Assembly: GCA_021776415.1 (NCBI GenBank)
Contig: JAJFFY010000055.1
Location: 1-64,000 of the forward strand
Length of the DNA stretch: 64,000 nt
Source of the DNA: Hyphococcus sp.
GTDB taxonomy: Bacteria; Pseudomonadota; Alphaproteobacteria; Caulobacterales; Parvularculaceae
Direction: 5' to 3'
Positions 17,566 to 25,845 of this stretch are shown one piece after another. The translations under genes were made by a program, and so were the position numbers. The notes under the pieces were generated by a model. It was not told the DNA's origin. It worked only from the letters and a program-made list of their open reading frames with translations, and searched no databases. Position 1 is the first letter of the stretch; each line of letters starts with the position of its first letter.

Positions 17566-19647
17566 TTATCGCTTAGCCCCGAACCATAATTTGCACGCAC
17601 CCAAAAACTCAGGAAACCGTCCCATAACGGCTGGAAACGCCACCTTCCAGGAGGAGAGTTTGAATAGCCCCCGGATCACCACCGCGGCGGCGATCCTGAA
17701 CACGAACACGCCGACCCCGAAGGCCAAAATGGCGCCGGCAATCAGTATTGGCGGCGTCGCCGGAGAAAATTTCATCGCCACAAGCGCGCCCAGCAAGGCA
17801 GCAGTAACGACCGCAGTAGGGAATAAAAATCCCCACAAAACCGCCAGAACCGTGTCCACCATTCCCAGGCGCTCTGGCGGCCCGCCATGCAGCGACGCGC
17901 AATAAGCATTTTCAAACCCACGCTGGCGGCTTTGCGCCCACCAACCGCCTGGCTTCACCGCCGGCCGGCACATCGCCATTGCCTCATCCAGGCGCCAGAT
18001 CCGCGCCCCGCGACGCCTCAGGCGGATACATAAATCTACCGTTTCCGCCGTTAAAAGGTCGCCGCGAAATCCGCCGGCCGCCTCAAAGCTTTCCACACGC
18101 ATTAAAGCAGACCCAGCATAGACGCACTGGATCTCACCTTCGCTATTGGCCGCGTCGCGAGCCCCCATCGGGGCTGTGGTTAAATTCGACCCGCTTAGAG
18201 GTTTTATCGCGCCGGTCACAATCGAGACCTCCGGGCGACGCGCCATAAATTTTTCCGCTGTTGCAATCCAGTCCGGGTCAAGAGCGGTATCGGCATCGAC
18301 AAACTGTACATATTCCAGATGCGGCGCAATCTTCTTCAACTGCCGATAACCGGCATTGCGCGCACGACCCGCAGGGCTGAATGACCGCTCTGATCCTTCG
18401 GCGATAACCGCGCCCGCACTTTTGGCGATTGCAATCGTGTCCGGTGCGCCGCCGACGGCCACAAAAACAATGGCCCGCCCGTCGCCCGCCGAGCGGATGG
18501 CCGCCTCTGGCGAGGCGTTGTTGTCAGATGCAACGACAACGACGCCGGTAATTGATGATTCTTCTTTTACGCCAGTAAATCGCGGCGTCGCCTCGTGCAA
18601 TTGACCGCCTGCGCGCGTAGCTACATCGACGATGACGTCGTCTGCGACGCGTTTTTCAGTCTCGTGAGGCTTGTTCAGCGGCGGTGCGGATTGTACGCGC
18701 GCGTCTTCGCTTGGTGCGGCTATGGCCTCGTCATTGTCATTGCGTCGGTTTTTTTTTGAATTGTCGGCAAAGGCGTCAATACCAGCTTCGCTAGCAGATC
18801 TTAGCGGCGGCGCGGCGGCCTCATCGGACGCCAGTCCAAATACGCCAAATTCAGACTTGTCGCGAATGACATTGCGAATGGTCTCCACCCCGACGACCAG
18901 CTCCTCAGCAGAAAACGCATAGACAAGCGCCGTGTCGGTGATAATGTTAATGACCCGCGGGACCCCACGTGAATGCTCCGCAATCGAATCAATAGCGCGG
19001 TCAGTAAACACGCGCCGCCGGCAACCGGCAATTGCCAGACGGGTGTCAATATAGGCGTGGACCTCCTCCACATTGAGCGGCGTGAGATGAAAATCCGATC
19101 CGACGCGCTGCGCCAATTGCAAAAGCTCCGGTTTATTTAGGAGCTCCTTCAATTCAGGCTGCCCGACTAAAATGAGTTGTAAGAGCTGATCCTTGCCAGC
19201 GTTAATGTTGGAAAGCATGCGCAATTCTTCGAGCATGTCGGTGGAAAGGTTTTGCGCTTCATCAATGATCAAAACAACGCGCCGGCCTTTGGAATATTCG
19301 CTGATAAAGAACGATTGCAGCTGTGAGAACAGCTCAACATGGGTCTTGCCCGCAAATGGTTCGCCAAAACCCATCAGCACCCAGCTTAAGAGGTCGCCGC
19401 GCCCTTGCTGAATATTCGACAACAGCGCGACAGTATGGGTGTCAGACAATTGATCGAGCAAACGATGCACGAGCGTAGTTTTGCCGCAGCCGACCTCGCC
19501 GGTAATGACCGATATGCCGGCATGGTTGAGGACGCCATATTCGAGCATGGCATAGGCAAGTCTGTGGGTCCGGCCCCAATATAAAAAAGCGGGGTCGGGC
19601 TGGATCGAAAACGGTTTTTCCGTTAGGCCAAAAAATTGTTCGTACAT
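17566..19647 (-). CDS. ExeA/XrtA-type AAA ATPase fused to a GT2 glycosyltransferase
   Basis: This is a 693-residue two-domain protein. Residues 1-270 form an ExeA-like AAA ATPase of the kind found in exosortase (XrtA) loci: MYEQFFGLTEKPFSIQPDP, Walker A GEVGCGKTT (about 50-58), Walker B VVLIIDEAQNL, sensor region GQPELKELL and GVPRVINII. A charged low-complexity linker follows (about 280-365). The rest is a GT2-like domain with a DxD (VQFVDADTALDPDWI), AETVDLCIRLRRRGARIW and GWWAQSRQRGF, and two or three C-terminal membrane segments. The frame is continuous with no sign of a stop between the halves. Normally these are separate proteins. Confidence 0.85.
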   Translation of the reverse strand: MYEQFFGLTEKPFSIQPDPAFLYWGRTHRLAYAMLEYGVLNHAGISVITGEVGCGKTTLVHRLLDQLSDTHTVALLSNIQQGRGDLLSWVLMGFGEPFAGKTHVELFSQLQSFFISEYSKGRRVVLIIDEAQNLSTDMLEELRMLSNINAGKDQLLQLILVGQPELKELLNKPELLQLAQRVGSDFHLTPLNVEEVHAYIDTRLAIAGCRRRVFTDRAIDSIAEHSRGVPRVINIITDTALVYAFSAEELVVGVETIRNVIRDKSEFGVFGLASDEAAAPPLRSASEAGIDAFADNSKKNRRNDNDEAIAAPSEDARVQSAPPLNKPHETEKRVADDVIVDVATRAGGQLHEATPRFTGVKEESSITGVVVVASDNNASPEAAIRSAGDGRAIVFVAVGGAPDTIAIAKSAGAVIAEGSERSFSPAGRARNAGYRQLKKIAPHLEYVQFVDADTALDPDWIATAEKFMARRPEVSIVTGAIKPLSGSNLTTAPMGARDAANSEGEIQCVYAGSALMRVESFEAAGGFRGDLLTAETVDLCIRLRRRGARIWRLDEAMAMCRPAVKPGGWWAQSRQRGFENAYCASLHGGPPERLGMVDTVLAVLWGFLFPTAVVTAALLGALVAMKFSPATPPILIAGAILAFGVGVFVFRIAAAVVIRGLFKLSSWKVAFPAVMGRFPEFLGACKLWFGAKR

Positions 19648-19667
19648 TTCAAACTTGCCAAATCGAC

Positions 19668-19694
19668 GCGCCCCAAATCAGCGCGGCGGGGCGC
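19668..19694 (-). terminator. GC-rich hairpin between the TPR and ATPase genes
   Basis: GCGCCCC and GGGGCGC pair across a 13-base loop just upstream of the ATPase fusion gene. There is no T-run, so this could be a weak terminator, an RNA-processing or stability element, or chance in GC-rich DNA. Confidence 0.25.
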
Positions 19695-19723
19695 CCTTAA
19701 GGTAAATAGATTTGCGCCCCTGT

Positions 19724-22102
19724 CTATTGCTGATTGAGAAGGTCGCGCACTTCGGTTTCAAATCGAAAATTCTCTCCGCCAACCTCCAACGCCTTGTTCA
19801 AATTGATCCGGCCAAGCTCCGTCTGGCCAGCGGCGATTTGCGTCGCACCCAGATGGTAGAGGATTTCTCCATTGCTCGCCGCCGCTGACGCTTTGGTTAG
19901 AAACTCCAGAGCGCTGTTATATTGACCGGCGCGGTAATGCGCCCAGCCAACCGTATCCTGAACTAGCGCATTTTCATCTTTCTCAAGCACGCGAGAGACC
20001 TCAAGAGTGCGCGCAATGCTCTTTTTATCCTTGCGTAGATCGCTCGACAGGCTGACAAAATTATTAGCGATAATCCGGTCTCCCGGGCGCGTTTCAATCA
20101 GGTCGCTATAGATTTCAAGCGCTTGCTCTAACTTACCGGAGGTCACCAGATAGTCGGCCTTAAAAAATTGCAGCGCAATGTTATCCGGCGCCCGTGAAAG
20201 ACCGTCCTCAATTAGTGCAATCGCTTTTTCACGCTCGCCTTTAGCGATATTGTACCGATAGAGAAGTTCAAACGCCTCGCCGCGGGACGGCTCAACATCG
20301 ACGGCTTCTAGCAGAACCGCCTCGCCAGCGGCGGCGTCGCCGCCGGCGCCATAAGTTCGAGCCAGAAGTATGCGGGCTGCGTAATTGTTTGCATCCGACG
20401 CAATAACATTTTGCAACACCTGTTCAGCTTCATCAACGCGGTCGGCCTTCAAATAGGCGGAAACAAGCATCGCCAATGGCCGGCTTTCCAGCGGCGCGTC
20501 TTTATTTTGCGCAGACAGCATATCGATGATTTGGCCGTATTCTCCAAGGCCGCTCAGCGCGACTGTGCGTATTTGACTTGCAAGATCATTTTCAGCGCTC
20601 ACATCAAGCGACTCGATAATAGACGCAACTTCATCAGCGCCCTGCCAATCCCGAATATCCAAACGCACTGCGGCGAGAAGTTTTAAATTATCTAAATCAC
20701 CAGAGAAAGCCGCAAGTGACTGCACCAATATATCTTCAGCGCGCCTCGCATCGCCGTGTCGGATTAAAAATTTCGCGTACGCATTGGCAATGCGCGCTTT
20801 TTTGCCGCTTGTCTCAAATGCTTTTGCAAGTTCGGCTCTGGCAAAGTCGATATTGTCCTGACGCTCAAACGCACTCGACATCAAAACCATCGCCTCAACC
20901 AGGTCTGGATTGTTGCTAAGCGCTGTGCGCAAATCGGCAACGCCGTTTTCAAACTTGCCTTCATCAAGCAGTAAACCCGCCCTACGGATTAACGCGTCGG
21001 TATTGTTGGCGTCAGCTTTAAGGATTTCATTGACGAGCGCTTCTGCCTTGTCGCGATCGCCATTACGTAAGTGCAAAAGCGTGAGCTTATTTTTTGCACG
21101 CAACTCCACAGCTGGCTCATCAGCCCCCATCAGCGGCTCTAGCGCCGTGATCGCCTTATCCAATGCGCCCCGATCATATAGCAGATCGACAAGCGCGAAC
21201 CGCAAATCCTGGTTTTTTGGAAACTCCTCAATGAATGCGCGAAGCCGGTTTTCAGCAGCGTCCGCACCATCTTTTGCGCTCACGATCCGCACGACGTCGA
21301 GTTTGGCGTCATTATTTTCAGGGTCCAGACCAACTAGGATTTCCATTTGTTCCTTGGCGGCCGCAAAATCCTTCCGCTTAATGAATTCCATTGCATAGGC
21401 GCGCCGATAGACCGGTTCCTCAGGGAAAAGCTCCGACAACCGCGCGAAGCCTGCAAGAACATCTTCGCTGCGATCAAGATTCGACAATATCTGGATGCGC
21501 AGGAGTTGCAGTACGGCAGCTTTAGGATCAATATTTAGTGCGCGATCAAGCTCGCCGATTGCGCCTTCCATATCGCCGTTCATGCCGCGCTCGGTCGCCA
21601 ATACAGTGGCCGCTTCGACATGCCCCGGTTGGACGGAGATTGCCTGACGCGCCAACTTAACGGCGCCCTCTGTATCACCAAGGCGCAACAGGATGCCGGA
21701 TTTCAATGCAGTGGCGTCGACAGAATTTGGGTCTAGCGTAAGCGCCGCTTCAGCAGATTCAAGCGCTGCGGTCTCGTCGCTGCCGATCAAATAGAGTTTA
21801 CCAAGCTGGATGTGAGCAAAGGTGTTGTCGGCGTCGAGCCGTATGATGCGCTGATACAGACCGAACATCGCTTTAAGGTTTTTTCGCCCTTCAGCAATCT
21901 CAGCCATGCCCATCAACGCCGGCACATAGGTTTCATCAATTTTCAATACATTTTGAAATTGAACATTCGCTTTTCCGTACTCGCCCTTTTCAAGAAATTC
22001 CTGCCCGCTGGCGTAATATTTCTCAATTTTGGCTTCCGGCGATGAGCAGGCTACTGAAAACATGCTGAGCGCGGCAATTGCTGCAATCTGGATATTGCGC
22101 AT
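19724..22102 (-). CDS. TPR-repeat lipoprotein, PrsT-like (PEP-CTERM/XrtA system type)
   Basis: This protein of about 792 residues has a lipoprotein signal (MRNIQIAAIAALSMFSVACSS, lipidated Cys near residue 19) and then some 18-20 tetratricopeptide-like repeats to the end (for example LKIDETYVPALMGMAEIAEG and LDADNTFAHIQLGKLYLIGS). Length and layout match the PrsT family linked to exosortase-type polysaccharide loci, where it is thought to scaffold export in the periplasm or outer membrane. The start was moved from 22168 to 22102, because the longer form puts a basic 22-residue extension before the signal peptide. It lies between the TagA-STAS and ATPase-GT2 genes. Confidence 0.8.
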   Translation of the reverse strand: MRNIQIAAIAALSMFSVACSSPEAKIEKYYASGQEFLEKGEYGKANVQFQNVLKIDETYVPALMGMAEIAEGRKNLKAMFGLYQRIIRLDADNTFAHIQLGKLYLIGSDETAALESAEAALTLDPNSVDATALKSGILLRLGDTEGAVKLARQAISVQPGHVEAATVLATERGMNGDMEGAIGELDRALNIDPKAAVLQLLRIQILSNLDRSEDVLAGFARLSELFPEEPVYRRAYAMEFIKRKDFAAAKEQMEILVGLDPENNDAKLDVVRIVSAKDGADAAENRLRAFIEEFPKNQDLRFALVDLLYDRGALDKAITALEPLMGADEPAVELRAKNKLTLLHLRNGDRDKAEALVNEILKADANNTDALIRRAGLLLDEGKFENGVADLRTALSNNPDLVEAMVLMSSAFERQDNIDFARAELAKAFETSGKKARIANAYAKFLIRHGDARRAEDILVQSLAAFSGDLDNLKLLAAVRLDIRDWQGADEVASIIESLDVSAENDLASQIRTVALSGLGEYGQIIDMLSAQNKDAPLESRPLAMLVSAYLKADRVDEAEQVLQNVIASDANNYAARILLARTYGAGGDAAAGEAVLLEAVDVEPSRGEAFELLYRYNIAKGEREKAIALIEDGLSRAPDNIALQFFKADYLVTSGKLEQALEIYSDLIETRPGDRIIANNFVSLSSDLRKDKKSIARTLEVSRVLEKDENALVQDTVGWAHYRAGQYNSALEFLTKASAAASNGEILYHLGATQIAAGQTELGRINLNKALEVGGENFRFETEVRDLLNQQ

Positions 22103-22227
22103 AGATTTTCCACGCTGTGCAAAGCCGCGTTGTCGGCCGATTGTTGGCTGGTTCATTTCTCTAGGCATTTACTTCCCCCTAAACAGGTCAAAAACTTTTC
22201 GATCACTCAAATACATGGCGCCGCTAT

Positions 22228-23502
22228 TTATGCCGTAGCCGCGCGACCGGTATCCAAAATCCGTTCTTCCGCCGCCGCCGCACTATAATTCATAGCGTTC
22301 GCCCGCAGGATCGCTCGGTGGCGCGCTGTAGCGCCATCTACGTAAAGCCTCCTGCCGCCTCTGGCGACATGTTTTTCCAACATCAAGATCAGCCCAAGAA
22401 ATGACCGGTCGAATTGGGTCACCGCGGAAAAATCAAGCACGATATCGCTCCCGCTGGCGGCGGCGCTCCGAAACGCCTTGCGGGCTGCAGCAAGACTTGC
22501 CGTCGTAAACGCCCCGGAAAGGACAATGGCGGTCCGCGAGGCGTCGCGACGGATATCAGCCGTCGCAGCTGCTGCACCCCGGCTAGGCCCGCTAGACCAA
22601 TGGTGCAGCGCCAGCAATTGGGGCGCGAGACGACGTATAACGATCCCGACCAGGGCCGCGCCATCGCCCAAATAGCGCCGCCACAATGCCGGCTCTTCCT
22701 TGATCCGCCAGAGCCATTCAAGGCCCAGTTTTTTGACTATCTCTGGTGCGCGGTCGATCCCGCCGGCGGTGAAATCCACCACAGCGCCAAGATGTGCGAT
22801 CACCGGCGCATCTAATCGGTCCTTGTTGCGGTCAATCCAGGCCTGACCTTTCGCAGCGCCCAGCGCAACAACGACAAAATCCGGGCGCGCAACGTTAATC
22901 TCGGCGATAATTGCCGGCGCGCTCATGGTCTCGACGTCTCCAAATCCCGGATTGAGGCAGCCGACCGCCTCTACGCCGCTTTGTTCTTTGTTCAAGGCCT
23001 CAACTGCCGCCGCGCCCGCGCCATCGCGCCCGCCAAAGAAAAACACTCTTGTCTGGCGCGCGCCGAAACCCGGGCGCCGGCGCAAGGCTTCAAATATATC
23101 CGCACCCGCCACCCGCGACGGCGCCGGAACGCCCAGCATTCTCGCCATCGCAACCAGCGGCGCACCATCAATAAAACTAAGATCAGCGTTCAGAACTTCG
23201 CGCCGCGCGACGTCATCCCTCAAGACCCGCACAAGCCAGTTCACATTTGGCGTGACGAATGAAAGCTTGTGCCCGGTCCGCACCGCCGTATCGATCTCCG
23301 CAACCGCCCGGTCAACGGTAGCGGCGTCAACGGGAAGGCCCAACAAACACCAAACGTCACGGTCGAAATCATCGCGCGGGACAAGTTGCCTTGCCCGCCC
23401 GGCAGCGCCAACCGATCCTGGCTGCGGCTTGGATTGCGCGCCCGGGCCTTTTTCCGCAGCGGCGTTTTGCGCCGAAGAAGAGCTTGCCCGTAATCCTGCC
23501 AT
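22228..23502 (-). CDS. WecG/TagA/CpsF glycosyltransferase fused to a STAS domain
   Basis: This is a 424-residue protein. After a Ser/Ala/Pro-rich leader, residues 50-300 form a WecG/TagA/CpsF (GT26) domain with TPNVN (84-88), LNADLSFIDGAPLVAMA (104-120), RVAGADI and GAAKGQAWIDRN. These enzymes add an N-acetylmannosamine-type or other sugar to lipid-linked precursors; HfsJ of the Caulobacter holdfast belongs to this family. Residues 330-415 look like a STAS domain (TAIVLSGAFTTASLAAARKA; DFSAVTQFDRSFLGLIL near 357-373), related to anti-sigma-factor antagonists. It is the first gene of the leftward arm, diverging from the Wzz gene. Confidence 0.8.
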   Translation of the reverse strand: MAGLRASSSSAQNAAAEKGPGAQSKPQPGSVGAAGRARQLVPRDDFDRDVWCLLGLPVDAATVDRAVAEIDTAVRTGHKLSFVTPNVNWLVRVLRDDVARREVLNADLSFIDGAPLVAMARMLGVPAPSRVAGADIFEALRRRPGFGARQTRVFFFGGRDGAGAAAVEALNKEQSGVEAVGCLNPGFGDVETMSAPAIIAEINVARPDFVVVALGAAKGQAWIDRNKDRLDAPVIAHLGAVVDFTAGGIDRAPEIVKKLGLEWLWRIKEEPALWRRYLGDGAALVGIVIRRLAPQLLALHHWSSGPSRGAAAATADIRRDASRTAIVLSGAFTTASLAAARKAFRSAAASGSDIVLDFSAVTQFDRSFLGLILMLEKHVARGGRRLYVDGATARHRAILRANAMNYSAAAAEERILDTGRAATA

Positions 23503-23806
23503 AAAAGCGCGCCTTCTTTATTCTGGTTAACAAAAACAGCGTTCCAAACTGAACCCTGCGCCGGTATTAACAACCTCGCCGGGTCTTCTGGCCGGTATTG
23601 AGCAAGGCCCGGGCCAGCTTTCTCGATTGCCTGGCTGGGTCTTGGCCAGAGCCGGCCGTATAGAAAAATTCCCTGCATCGGCGCCAGCCGCTAGCGAGCT
23701 TAACCCTTAATACCGGCATTTTGGCGATTAAATTAACCTAAAGACAGGCCGGCGACAAAGACCAAACGCCTAATCGAGCCCTCAAAGACCGTCTTTCGCG
23801 GGGGAG

Positions 23807-23827
23807 TTGGCGTATTGCGCACGCCAA
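23807..23827. promoter_or_regulatory. Palindrome TTGGCGT-N7-ACGCCAA
   Basis: A perfect 7-base inverted repeat with a 7-base spacer lies in the divergent region. Its geometry suits a helix-turn-helix dimer. The regulator is not known. Confidence 0.35.
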
Positions 23828-23908
23828 TTGCGGCATTCCGTCAAGATATAAGCGGTTGCAGGCAATAGCGTCTGAATAGTATAATAAGCTGAATAACACA
23901 GCCAAACG

Positions 23909-23923
23909 AACAGCTTAGCTGTT
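23909..23923. promoter_or_regulatory. Palindrome AACAGCT-T-AGCTGTT
   Basis: A perfect 15-base palindrome (7-base arms around one base) lies about 180 bases upstream of the Wzz start. It is a possible operator for the polysaccharide arms. Confidence 0.35.
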
Positions 23924-24101
23924 GGTCAGCGCCGCTCGCTCGGGCATTTGTTAACCGGCCTAAAGCTTGCAACCAAAGTTTGCCTTTGCGGGGCAGCAGT
24001 TGGGGGCTTGATGTCTGGGCTTGCAACCGTGGCCTGCAGGACGAATAACCGCCACATTGGCGTAATAACTTTGCGTAAAGCTTGAATCGGGAAGTTCCAG
24101 A

Positions 24102-25721
24102 ATGGGCGACGAATTTTCACTTGAAGATGTGCTGATCATCCTGCAGCGGCGGTTTTGGTATTTCCTCATTCCGGTGCTGGTGATTGCACCGATCGGTATT
24201 TTAACGGTGATGTTGCTGCCGCCTAAATACACCGCAAAGGGCACGATCTTAGTTGAATCACAGCAGATCCCGACGGAATTTATCCGCTCAACGGTCAACG
24301 CTTACGCTCAAGAGCGCATCCAAACCATTCGCCAACGGGTGATGACGCGCAACCGGCTGTTGCAGGTTGCTGATAAATACACGGTGTTTCCGCGAACCAC
24401 ACGGCTTTCTGAAAGTGAGCGCGTTGCTCTGATGCGAGACGGCCTCAACGTATCCCTGATTACCATCGACCGGGGGCGGCGCTCGGCGAAGGATGGCACG
24501 ATTGCCTTCACCGTTTCCTATACCGACCGTGACCCGGCCAAGGCATATCTGGTCGCAAACGAATTCATGACGCTTTTCCTCAGCGAAGATGTCCGCTCAC
24601 GTACTGCCGGCGCCTCCAATACAACGGAATTTTTTGAGCGAGAAGCCGCCAAGCTACGTGCGGAAGTCAGTGCAATTGAAAGCCGGATCTCGAATTTCAA
24701 AGTTGAAAATGCCGATGCATTACCGGAACATCTCAATATGCATCTCGATATACTTGAGCGCACAACGCGTGAATTAAGCGGCGCCCTGCGATCAATCGAA
24801 TCCTTGGAAGAAGAAAAACGGTTTTTGGAAACGCAACTGGTCTCCAATGTCCGTCCCGAAAATGGGTTGTCGCAAGAATTATTGCGCCTGGAGAGCGAGC
24901 TGGCGCGGCTGCGCGGCACCTACCTTGACACTTATCCCGAAATTCAAGCCAAGCGCGACGAGATCGCCGCTATAAAACGCCAGATGGCGCCGAGTGCGGA
25001 AATTCAGCGATTGCGCACCGCGCTGCGCGACGCCGAAGCTGAGCTGTTTTCATCCGAGCGAACCGATGACCCCAACGCCGATGATATCGCCGCTGCAGAA
25101 GCCGCGGTCGAGAACGCACGCGACGCACTCAGTCAAAAAATCTCGCGCGACACCCGCAACGGAGCGACGGACATTTCCGGCGTGCAAATGGAAGGCCGGC
25201 TCGCGATCATTGAAAACCGTATCCGCATGCTGGATCGATCCGCAGAAGGGCTGCGCGCTCAGATACAAAATTATGAGGAGCGTATCGGCAAAACCCCGGC
25301 GGTCGAGCGCGACCTGGCCGGCCTGACGCGCGATTACGAAAACACATTCCGGGAGTACCAGGAAGTTCGAGGCAAACAACAGGACGCCCAGCTTGCCGAA
25401 AACCTTGAGGAAAACCGGCAGGCGGAAAAGTTTTCCATTCTTGAGCCAGCACTGCGGCCGGACCGGCCGACCAGCCCCGACCGCATAAAACTCAGTATTC
25501 TTGCTATTTTTGCATCGCTCGCCGCCGGCGGCGGTATTGGGCTTGCCGCTGAATTATTGCTTTCCACCGTCCGCGGCCGCAATCATGTGGCTGGCCTGGT
25601 CGACGAACATCCCATCGCCGTCATTCCTTATATACCTGGCAACAAGGACAAAAGGCCGCCTCTTTTTTCGTTGTTCAGGCTCCGCAAGATGAATGTCGAT
25701 AACGCGCCAGAAGCGGCTTAA
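24102..25721 (+). CDS. Polysaccharide chain-length determinant (Wzz/GNVR family)
   Basis: This 539-residue inner-membrane protein sets polysaccharide chain length. A first membrane segment (about 20-42, FWYFLIPVLVIAPIGI) follows an N-terminal Wzz motif (LEDVLIILQRR). A large periplasmic coiled-coil region (about 60-460) ends in the GNVR-type motif region GKTPAVERDLAGLTRDYEN and a Pro-rich turn (LEPALRPDRPTSPDRI) that leads into the second membrane segment. The cytoplasmic tail is about 40 residues. Size and layout fit the exosortase-type (TIGR03007-like) or HfsA-like class. It is followed by a CpsD-like ATPase gene. GGGAAG precedes the start. Confidence 0.9.
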   Translation: MGDEFSLEDVLIILQRRFWYFLIPVLVIAPIGILTVMLLPPKYTAKGTILVESQQIPTEFIRSTVNAYAQERIQTIRQRVMTRNRLLQVADKYTVFPRTTRLSESERVALMRDGLNVSLITIDRGRRSAKDGTIAFTVSYTDRDPAKAYLVANEFMTLFLSEDVRSRTAGASNTTEFFEREAAKLRAEVSAIESRISNFKVENADALPEHLNMHLDILERTTRELSGALRSIESLEEEKRFLETQLVSNVRPENGLSQELLRLESELARLRGTYLDTYPEIQAKRDEIAAIKRQMAPSAEIQRLRTALRDAEAELFSSERTDDPNADDIAAAEAAVENARDALSQKISRDTRNGATDISGVQMEGRLAIIENRIRMLDRSAEGLRAQIQNYEERIGKTPAVERDLAGLTRDYENTFREYQEVRGKQQDAQLAENLEENRQAEKFSILEPALRPDRPTSPDRIKLSILAIFASLAAGGGIGLAAELLLSTVRGRNHVAGLVDEHPIAVIPYIPGNKDKRPPLFSLFRLRKMNVDNAPEAA

Positions 25722-25742
25722 ACATTTCCGATTAGGGCACTT

Positions 25743-25836
25743 CCCGAAAAGTGAAAACCGGATTTCGGATAAAGAAGAGCACAGAACAAAGGACTAGAGC
25801 ATTACCGCAATTCAAGAAAAGATGGAAATGCTCTAG
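25743..25836. repeat. Dispersed palindromic repeat, copy 1, with a terminal hairpin
   Basis: The core CCGAAAAGTGAAAACCGGA continues into TTTCGG, the same core as at 39744 and 63641. A perfect inverted repeat follows: CTAGAGCATT (25794-25803), 23 bases, AATGCTCTAG (25827-25836). The element fills the gap between the Wzz and CpsD-like genes and ends 10 bases before the CpsD start, so it may influence expression of that gene. Confidence 0.6.
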
Positions 25837-25845
25837 GTTGGTATC

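Larger units (their letters stand above)
23503..24101. other. 600-base divergent control region of the polysaccharide locus
   Basis: This region separates the leftward (TagA-STAS first) and rightward (Wzz first) arms. It holds two perfect palindromes (23807-23827, 23909-23923) and a direct repeat GCTTGCAACC at 23965-23974 and 24019-24028, 54 bases apart. ORFs called here are short and unlike known proteins. I see no RNA gene. Confidence 0.5.

Noticed and set aside
23700-23740. CtrA sites among the TTAA motifs in the divergent region
   Set aside because: Several TTAA motifs are close together, but none has the seven-base spacing to another TTAA.
24057-24074. Possible sigma-54 promoter (TTGG ... 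TTGC) upstream of the Wzz gene
   Set aside because: The spacing between GG and GC is 12 bases; the sigma-54 consensus needs 10.
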